64,000 bases of DNA. Source: Sinonovacula constricta. Taxonomy: Eukaryota > Mollusca > Bivalvia > Cardiida > Solecurtidae. The notes beneath the pieces were generated by a model. It was not told the origin of the DNA, made no database searches, and saw only the letters and a program-made list of their open reading frames with translations. Below, piece after piece: positions 55,636 through 64,000 of the stretch (the first letter of the stretch is position 1; each line of letters begins with the position of its first letter). The translations under genes were made by a program, and so were the position numbers. The stretch covers positions 18,789,513-18,853,512 of the forward strand of contig CM017561.1 of NCBI GenBank assembly GCA_007844125.1, written 5' to 3'.

Positions 55636-55799
55636 TATTCTGTATATATGTAATATTGTCGTCACCAGTTTTTTCTCATGTTTCGGAGCAAAACGCAAAA
55701 TCAAAACCAGTTACAAATGACTGGAAGTCACTGTCAATAAGACTTGACTTTAAACCGTCATCATTTCACGGGAGGATTGATAAGTCATACCTTTCCCGT

Positions 55800-56660
55800 G
55801 CTTCCTATTGCTGACCTATATCTGCGCCCCCGGGTGTCTATGACGCACCGTCAATTAACAAAATGTTGCGTACCAAAACAGCACGCTTTCGCTCATGCCT
55901 CGCAGCCAACATAGCTTGGTTTAACTGTTTTTGTTTTTCCTTCACCTCCTCCGGGAACAGATCGACAACATTGTATCTAGTAGAACCTAAAAAAGTATTT
56001 TGAAGAGCACCTTTAACAGCAGCTTTAGAGTGGGAATTAAATTTCGATGTAAAATGAACAATCGGGATTTAGCATTTTAAGAACTTCAGCACAAAAAGCA
56101 ATCACTTTAGCCCGACAATCTTCGGCATTGGACACGGAAGATGATGGAGTGGGGTAACTGCTGTTGTTTACAGTAGAAGCGTCGAGACCGCTAGTAGACC
56201 CGGTCGTAGTGGTTGAGAGTCTCGTGCTGCTCAGGGATGCCGAAGAAAAGAAAGTAGGTTATCTCTCATCGAGCGACATTTCAAGTCAACGAGTTCGTCA
56301 TTAAGCTTATTGCATTTTACCTGAATATACTTGTTTTCAGCATTGAGTGAGGAAACTGAAGATTTTAACTATGACAACTCGCCAGCCTGAGAAGACGAAC
56401 CTTTTTGGATAGCATCAAACTGGCCGGATATGAACTCATGAGATCGTTCAACGCCGATCTACTCCGTCCAGCCGTTCGTTGATTTTATGGATACTGGCCT
56501 CCATAGCGTTGAGCTGGGATAGTTTGGCATCCATACCATCAAGACGACTCGCCATAGACTGGAGTGAGGCAGACAGCTGATCAAACATGGGTTGTGCAGT
56601 AGATGTAGGTGAAGATGGAGCGATGACAGTGGGTATAGACGAAGAAGGGTTATTGCCGGG
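55800..56660 (-). pseudogene. LINE ORF1-like protein, broken
   Basis: On the minus strand: a coiled coil (MASRLDGMDAKLSQLNAMEA, IHKINERLDGVD, about 56448-56600), then CRSMRDNLL and FFGIPEQ (about 56240-56290) separated by a one-base shift, ENCRAK-like AEDCRAKVIAFCAEVLKMLN, and the C-terminal domain VKGALQNTFLGSTRYNVVDL, FPEEVKEKQKQL, ARHERKRAVLVRNILLIDGA. This order matches RNA-binding ORF1 proteins of L1-like retrotransposons. Several frameshifts and stops make it dead; no endonuclease or reverse transcriptase follows. The upstream end meets SAP copy C at about 56680. Confidence 0.75.
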
Positions 56661-56697
56661 CAATGGATGTTGCTGGAACCACGTTTGTTAATATGAT

Positions 56698-57165
56698 GGC
56701 GCAGGTATTGGGCAGTCCCAATCGGAACTCCTCGGGTAAATCCGTCCTCGGGACAATCATTCGTGAATTATCCGAGATGTTCCGATTGGGGCAGTCCAAT
56801 AACTCGGTTACTTCCCTTGATTTCAAAGGGAGGATACTCGCAGCTGAATCTCTGGGGACTAAGTAAAAAAGATGGCGGACAATGACAAAGAAATTAATGA
56901 AGCGTGGGTAAACAACAAAGAATTGGACCATTTCAAACTAACAGATTTGAAAAATTACCAAGCGAATCGTCGTTTGAATGGATCCGGAAGGAAATGTCAG
57001 CTAATCGAGTGAATTATCGGCGCTCACAAGCTAGATATTACTGGCAATTATGAATTGAAAATGAGAGACCAACTCGAGAAGAATTAGTAATACTTCGCCC
57101 TCCGTTAACTGGTAACAGGTCGCCCTTGATAGGTAACATGTCGCCCTTGATCGGTAACATGTCGA
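56698..57165 (+). repeat. SAP-domain repeat family, copy C (best preserved)
   Basis: Upstream 'ataactcggttacttccctt', 'aaagggaggatactcgc' and 'ctctggggactaagtaaaa' match copies A and B. The frame from ATG 56872 to TGA 57010 encodes 46 residues: MADNDKEINEAWVNNKELDH, FKLTDLKNYQANRRL, GSGRKCQLIE. The second half follows the SAP pattern (leucine-directed helix, basic turn, GSG.K..LIE), a DNA-binding helix-turn-helix seen at the start of some transposon proteins. It ends with tandem 'tcgcccttgat(c/a)ggtaaca' motifs. Confidence 0.8.
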
Positions 57166-58060
57166 GGTCGGATAAACGTGTATACTTCAAGCAAAATTGT
57201 ATACTTGTTAACTTATTTATAATTATTTCGACACCATTCACATCAATTTGTATTTGTTTCCATCGGCTTCATATGCATTATGAGTACTTCGGATATAAGT
57301 GTACCATCTCCATGCGTGAATATGAAGGGGAAAAAAATGATGTCAAGTAAAGTTTATACTTGATTTAATTTGTTATATAGTGTATAATATATATATAATA
57401 TTTTATAAGATATGCCTACAAACACAGTTAGTTGGTTGCCGTCTTCGTCGACTTCTTCATGCCGCATTGTGATAAAGCTAGCGTATGTTTCGAGATTGAA
57501 TCACACACTGACTAGTCTACTACTACCACTACTTGGATTTAATTACCCACGCCCTAACTATTGTTATTGGGCGAGCATTAATTGACAGGAGGTTAAAATA
57601 TAAATATCACAAATAATTATATAAATGGGGTGAGGGTTAACGTATGCTGACAAATTTTAGAATTATACAAAATAAAATGTCATGGGGTGCTCAGCAACGT
57701 TGAATATTATTATAGTCTAGTGGTGTGTATATGATATGTATTAGTGTTTTGCCGTGTAATTAAAGATATATTATAATTTTAAAATACTGCAGTTTCATAT
57801 TTTATCGTAAAGGTAGAAAATATTATTGCATATACATTATATTCTTTTTACATCACGATGTCCAGTCCACCTTTTTATCAATCAAGATTTAGTTCGCACT
57901 TTTTCATTGAATGGTTATAAATAAATTAACAAATTTACATTTTTTTTTGCTTGATGTATACACTTATATCCGAAGGCAACATGTTATAAAGTAAGGGCGA
58001 ACCCTTACCTAACTAGGGCGAGCTGTTACCGATCAAGGGCGAAGTGTTATAATACCATCC
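57088..58060. repeat. Inverted 'TCGCCCTTGATCGGTAACA' ends
   Basis: 'caggtcgcccttgataggta' and 'atgtcgcccttgatcggta' at 57117-57165 are answered on the other strand by 'accgatcaagggcgaagtgt' and 'ctagggcgagctgttac' at 58005-58050. Inside, 'cttcggatataagtgta' (57287) pairs with 'tacacttatatccgaag' (57959). It may be the ends of an element of about 1 kb; no coding region inside. Confidence 0.5.
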
Positions 58061-59280
58061 AAATGCGTCACAGTAGTTTGTTTTGAGAAAATCGATGCAA
58101 TGAAACAGTTCTGTTTTCGACCACCTTCCCGCTATAAACACCTTTACAAATGCAGCAATATTCCGGCGATTTTCATTTCGGTTTTGTTTCTTTCTTTAAT
58201 TTACTTTCCATGTCACTCGACGTTTGTGTTATACACGCTGATAAACTTTTACTTATACCCCGAAGTTTTAATCAGCGCGAGTGCGCATTCGGAGAGAAGT
58301 CAATGACAGACAACTTAGTTATCGGACTGCGAGAACAGATACATCGGATTCATGGGGCTTCCGTGAACATTTTCAAAAGGTATGCCAAATGTCATGTCTG
58401 ATGCGTGTGTACTCACGTTAGCCCGAGACTCGGGTTGAGCTAAGTTAACCGACCGCTTAGGATCTGCAGCGGGTGAGGTGATGACATCACTCCCACTTTT
58501 GTTGTTGTTTTTACCCGTCGTAAAAAAATGCCAGAAGACACTCAGCAAAAAGGTCCAAAGTCAAATCTGATGAACCAACCACAATCGGATAGAAAAGTCA
58601 GAAAAAACATCGAAACACAAATAAGCACTAAATGAAGTATTTTAAATAAATACGCAACATGTCTTTAAACTGTAAATATTATTATACGAAGTACAACACG
58701 TAAGACAAGACACTCAAGTTTAGGGTGACTATTTAATAATGCGTGATTTATAATTAAATTATAATGCGTCGTTTTAAAATCAAATGCTGTGCTAAAATCA
58801 TAAAACCTACCGCTGTTTCTGCACAAAGTAATGCTAGTAATGTCAAATATCGCAGAAATAAAATATTTTACAATGATAAAAAAGGACACGAAAAGTTATG
58901 ACAAATTATCTTGTTATGTGCCACTGTGAAACAAATTCGAATATTCGAATATTCGAATAATAGGATTCGAGTTACATACCTAAATTATTAAACATGCAAT
59001 GCTTTCCATATATTTGTATTTTAACTAAAATGAGGGCTAAAATAGTTGATCGTAAGTGCTACTGGACGCGACCAAAATACACTCAGTTCACAAACAATCG
59101 ACAGTTATTAGTTGGTTGGTAGACCAACTGTAGTAAACGAATCCGCGAGAATCGCCTTATATATTTCGTCAACACAACCCCCCTGCGATCTGAATCTAAA
59201 TCCCTATTGCAAACCTGGTTGCCGTACATGGAGTGAGACCTCACGGGATATCCGAAACATCTCGGCCTAGAATACAATTC
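58061..59280. other. Sequence without recognised genes
   Basis: AT-rich; 'attcgaatattcgaatattcga' type palindrome at about 58936-58957. Open frames at 58100-58548 show no family resemblance. Confidence 0.5.
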
Positions 59281-59442
59281 ATAGCAAATTGAAGGCGCCC
59301 GTGACAGAGCGGTGCGACGGTGGTTCTACCCAGATATAAGTCAGGGGTCTTCCTCCACCAATAACTAGCTGGACTTCGCCAATATGACCATAATTGTGTC
59401 GGTGCGATGTAACTAAAAACAAAACAACAACAAACAAACACA
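59280..59442 (+). mobile_element. SINE-like 3' end with AAC tail
   Basis: 'ggtggttctacccagatata', 'ggggtcttcctccacca', 'cttcgccaatatgaccataa' and 'tgtgtcggtgcgatgtaact' followed by 'acaacaacaaacaaac'. I recognise this as a common bivalve SINE 3' part; no second copy exists in the window to test it. Confidence 0.5.
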
Positions 59443-60673
59443 GACTCAAAGACTATCTGATAAAAGATGTTTTCACCTGTTTATGACTGCAAATTGATAA
59501 CTGCTCTTACAAATAATAATAATAATAATCATGCAGCAGTTTGATTATTTAACTGTTACTTTACTAGCTCAGCAATAAAATAATTTTAATAAATGTGATT
59601 TTTTTTTTTATTTTTCTTTCTAAATTTTCAAAAACGAAACTAAGCACACAATAAATACTAAAATGTCACTAGACATCGAAACCTGAATAAGATTTGCCTC
59701 GAATCAAAAGTTCGTTAATCAGACTGCTATCATTTGGGACATTTACCTTAAAATAACAGAACGTTGTATCTCCTTTAAAATTCCTTAACATATCCATTTG
59801 TCCATGATTGCGTGTATCTATATATATATACGGGAAGGGAATTGCTAGCATATTTCCGATACTGTGCAGCGACATTTCTATCATTATAGCAGAACAAGAA
59901 CAGAACAGGACAATATTTTATTCCGACTTGTACATAGTACATTATCTTCATAGGTGAAAATACACAAATAAAGTTACATGTTCTTGTTGGGAAGGAAAAA
60001 TTCTAAACAAAAAGGAACTAACAAAACAAAAATAAATAAACCTGTTCATAGCTTAAGTAGGTGAAAAAATCATTAAAATATTTTAAGCAAGATGAAAAGA
60101 TTTAGAAGAGGATGAACGATTACAAAAACGTTCTAATCTCAATAAAGTCGTGTTTGATACAAATTAGTGTCGTGTGTGCTATAAAGAAGGTGGATGATTA
60201 AGGGATAACAACCAAGCAAGGCTTGTTAGCAAGTATAGCATCGAGTACCATGTATTTCCTCAATGGTACCTTTATTGTACTTGTGATACAAGCCAAAATT
60301 CTGTCAACAAACCTTGACCCAGTTTGGATAACAAACTCGTGGATAAACCAACTTAAATATGGGTGCAGCGTTGAATTTGACCCTCATCTAGTTAAATGTA
60401 ACAAGTGAGACTAACCTTGTAAGTGTTATGTTATGACTATGTTATTGTAGCCAGTCTATTTCATACCGCATGCTGTGTGTAGTATACATATAAGGTAGAT
60501 GTCTCACTGGGTAGAGTCAGTTACAAGTTACATGTACTCACGCACAGATTGCCTCTTTAATACCAGCTTCCATTGTTAATCTATAATAAGTTCTCTTAAA
60601 TATGTGTGTTGTTATAGAAATAAACATTAGTTAGAACACGATCTTGTCGTTCTATGTTTAAAAGCCGATAACA
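59443..60673. other. Sequence without recognised genes
   Basis: AT-rich with a short (AAT)n run at 59512-59528; no LTR recognised before the gypsy remnant. Confidence 0.5.
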
Positions 60674-63102
60674 ATGAGAACACTTGAAGACGTGCTTCCA
60701 TCATTGACAGATGCAAAATACTTCACAAATCTCGACGCTAGGTCAGGTTAAGGGCCATAAGCTTAAGTGAAGAGTCATCCTATCTCACATGTTTCAATAC
60801 CATATTTGTAAGATACCGTTACCTTCGGTTGCCATTCGGATTGTGCATGAGTGGTGATGAGTTCATTCGAAGGATGTACCAATGTTTTGAGGGTCTTAAT
60901 GGGGTGGTCAGTATCGTAGACGACTAACTTGTAAGCGGCAAGACTAGAAAGGAACATGATGACAATTTAAGAGCAGTACTTCAAAGAGCTCTTGATAAGG
61001 GTATCATTTTTAACCAAGATAAAATGGAAGTCGGAGTCACTGAGGTTCCGTACTTCGGACATTTGCTGGCCTCTGAAGGTTTCAAGCCAGATCCAGCTAA
61101 AGTTGCTGCGATCAGGGACATGCCCCCTCCTACAAACAAATCTGAGTTGCAAACCATATTATGAATGGTCAATTACCTATCGAAATTCGCACCATATCTC
61201 TCAGAAATCACAAGCCCATTACACGAATTGTTGGCCAACGACGTAGTGTTTATCACAAATGATAAAGTCCTAGGTTACTATAACCCAGATAAGCCAGTCA
61301 CATTACAGACATACAGTTCAAGAGTAGGCATAGGTGCCACTATTGTTACAAAGTGGAAGACCAATTGCATTTGCAAGCAAGTCACTTACTTCTAGCGAGA
61401 AGAATTATGCAATGATAGAGCTTGAATGTCTTGGCATTTTGTTTGGACTTAAACGCTCCCATCAATGGGTTTATGGTAGAAAAGTCGTGGTTGAAACAGA
61501 CCATTTATCACTGATTCGTGTGTTCAGAAAACCGCTTCATAGCGCACCTGCTCGTTTGCAACGAATGCTGTTACAAATGAAACCCTATGACATAGAGGTT
61601 AGATACAGACCGGGAAAAGACATCCCCGTCCCTGACACGCTGTCAAGAAAGCCATTATCAGACACTTGCCCAGAACTATCTCAATATGCAGAATTGCAAG
61701 TCAATATGGTCATGCCTAACTCACCTGTAGATGATCAGAAAAATGCGAGAAATAAGGCGTTGTACTGACACAGACCACCAGTTATCGCACCTGAAACAAG
61801 TGATATTATTTGGTTGGCCTAACACAAAAAGGACTGCCATTCACAAGTATCAGATTACTGGTATTATCGCGATGAGTTGACTGTTGTTGAAGGCATTGTT
61901 ATGAAAGGTCACAAAATTGTTGTGCCGCAAGGCTTTGAGAAAAAGCATGCTCGATATTATCCACACAGGTCATATGGGTGTAGAGAAGTCCTTAGCCAGA
62001 GCTCGCACTATCATGTTTTGGCCTTGGATTTCAAGTGAAATAAAGCAATTAGTGCTTAACTGCCCAATTTGCTTAGAACATCGAAATTCTAATGCAAGGG
62101 AACCACTTATGTCACATGAGACACCAGACTATCCCTGGCAAATTGTTGCCACAGATTTGTTCTCTTGGAATGACAAGAATAACATTGTTGTAGTAGATAA
62201 CTACTCCCACTACTTTGAGGTTAAAGAATTGCCAAACTTGAGAAGCAATACAGTCATCAATCGTATGAAAGGTATATTTGCAAGATTTGGAATCCCTGAA
62301 GTAGTTGTATCAGACAATGGACCGTGTAACAGTAGCTCTGAGTTTGTCTAATTCGCAAAGAGTTATGATTTTAATCATAAAACCTCAAGTCCACATCATC
62401 CATCTGGAAATGGATTCAGTGAGGTATATGTCGAAATCTGCAAACGGATCCTTACAAAAGCAAAATCATCAAAGAGAGACGCTCTCCTTGGTATTCTTGA
62501 GTACAGAAATACACCATTAGATATTGGTTATACTCCCTCCGAATTATTAATGGGTAGACAGCTCAAATCAATTGCACCAACTAGCAAGTCAAATTTGATG
62601 CCAAAATACATTGCCCCAGAGGAAGTAAAACAGAAACTTGAGCCAAACAAGAAGAAGGGAAAGAAAGCGTTATGACAAAAATGCAAAGTCACTCCCTAGA
62701 CTTGTTATTGGGGACTCAGCAAGGATGCAAAATGCAAATAAGAAATGGAAACTAGTTATTGTTACAGGGAAACACAGCGATAGATCATATCATGTTCAAA
62801 CCCCAGATGGCGTTTCTTACAGACGTAACAGACGTCATCTCATGAAAACAAATGAGCCAATTGTTCAAACAACATTGCTTGATTTTCAGAACTTAGCAGA
62901 GTGCTATAATAATGATAAGCACACACCCTCTGTGTCTCCCCAAAACCATTCTGGAATGTTTGACAAATGTGAAATATCAGACCCACCGCAGACTCCACCA
63001 CATCTAGAGCAAAGTGTAAATAAACATGACTCTCAGGTATATATTACCAGATTTGGGAGACACGTGAAACCCAGACAAATCTTGGATCTATCAACAATGT
63101 GA
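60674..63102 (+). pseudogene. Gypsy pol remnant, 5'-truncated and decayed
   Basis: Aligns with the intact element from its residue 533 to its C-terminus but is a distinct, older relative. Blocks: MRTLEDVLPSLTDAKYFTNL and an early stop; SIVDD followed directly by TAA (60924-60926); [34 protein letters not shown] with D-to-Y at the RNase H aspartate and a deletion of about 16 codons before it; [20 protein letters not shown]; integrase zinc block (61917-62100), [27 protein letters not shown] then a stop and the end SSPHHPSGNGFSE; and tail RRNRRHLMKTNE, ITRFGRHVKP. Gag, protease and both LTRs are missing. It cannot replicate. Confidence 0.93.
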
Positions 63103-64000
63103 ATATCAGCACAGACAGATAACAGGCGATGTTAATGGGGTCCTACCGATATACGGAGTTATCCCTGATTTCGCTACGTATTTACCTACCTTGAACGAGG
63201 TGGCGCTTCTTTGGGTAGTTCCGGTTTCGGTTATATACAGTAAACTATATTGAGAGTACGCCGATTTTATGTTGAAAATAGCTGTGGATTAGGAAAAAGC
63301 CTGGTCACATGTAAGGTTTTTATGGCCTGAAATATATGTATTGGAATTTTATGTAACCCGGATGTAAACACAATGAACTAATTATGTCGAGACAAAGAAA
63401 AACGGCGTTTTCCCTTCTGTTAGCTTTAAAATTCCTATTTATGCGCACATGTATCGGCGGATATGTGGAATTACCTGTGTCTGATCAAATTATAATATTA
63501 TTGCAAATATCAACAGATCAAAAGACAAAAGCTAACGCTTGGAAATAGCGGAAGTTTTCAATCCAATATGAAGTTTAAGAACGTTATTTTTTCAAACTAC
63601 CGGTAAATCGCAACTTTCAATCAAAGACGGCCGACTGTTTTGAAGTTACTCATTATATATTTTTTAAATAAAGCAGTGTTATTTACGTTATAAACATAAG
63701 AAAACTTGATGAGGTCAATTATATCTTAGTTTAAATGTGTTAATTTTGATATTATTAATCTAACTTGTTCTTCAGATTTCAGTAATTTTGTTTCTTTTCT
63801 GAAGTATTTCTTTTCTTACAGTGTTAAAAATTACACGGTTGTGTAAAGCACTTTCTGTGCTGCAAGTATATCCAAAATGACATGTTTATTGACCGTCTCC
63901 AGATAACTGAAATACTGTTGGTGGGACGATAAACCCAATAAACAAACATGTTTATTGTGTTGTGTATACATCCACCCCCAATATCTTACACTGACCGGTA
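63103..64000. other. Sequence after the gypsy remnant, with a SINE-like tail
   Basis: No polypurine tract or LTR follows the pol stop. 63892-63948 ('gtctccagataactgaaata', 'gggacgataaacccaataaa') matches the 3' end of the SINE-like element at 3911-4062. Confidence 0.55.

Overview
The window is eukaryotic animal DNA, most likely from a bivalve mollusc. Evidence: AT-rich sequence, an intron-rich kinase gene with GT..AG splice sites, abundant minisatellites, SINE-like tails of a type I know from bivalves, and a Ty3/gypsy element with a tRNA-Leu primer site like those of the Mag/Steamer group. The species cannot be named from the sequence. There are no bacterial genes, CRISPR arrays or operons.

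The only convincing host gene is on the minus strand between about 1.6 and 26.4 kb. It is a TBK1/IKK-epsilon-type serine/threonine kinase. Eleven coding exons were resolved by hand with matching splice sites and phases. Joined, they give 555 codons without a stop: kinase domain, ubiquitin-like domain and the start of the helical scaffold. The C-terminal exons are missing and probably lie to the left of position 1. Its introns hold most of the oddities of the left half: a 42-bp minisatellite of about 2.3 kb (8.2-10.5 kb), a 40-bp minisatellite that has copied the splice acceptor of the activation-segment exon eleven times (14.1-14.6 kb), SINE-like and foldback repeats, and a complete, apparently young gypsy retrotransposon (21.25-26.0 kb) with identical 212-bp LTRs, an intact gag-pol frame and a 5-bp target duplication.

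From 26.4 to 64 kb no intact host gene was found. This half is a repeat landscape: a THAP-like exon fragment (29.4 kb); three partial copies of one family carrying the start of a SAP-domain protein (32.7, 40.6 and 56.9 kb); a perfect 121-bp-arm foldback element (31.8-32.1 kb); a 173-bp tandem repeat (38.9-39.6 kb); a 31-bp satellite of about 155 units in two main sequence states (42.2-47.0 kb); a broken hAT transposase (48.4-50.5 kb); a 66-bp repeat that reads as a 22-residue peptide repeat (51.7-53.1 kb); a broken LINE ORF1 (55.8-56.7 kb); and a decayed second gypsy pol (60.7-63.1 kb).

No new enzymatic system was recognised. The most unusual observations are the amplified splice acceptor inside the kinase gene, the two-state TATAAAA-bearing 31-bp satellite, the codon-length 66-bp repeat with CGA/TGA switching, and the SAP-domain repeat family.
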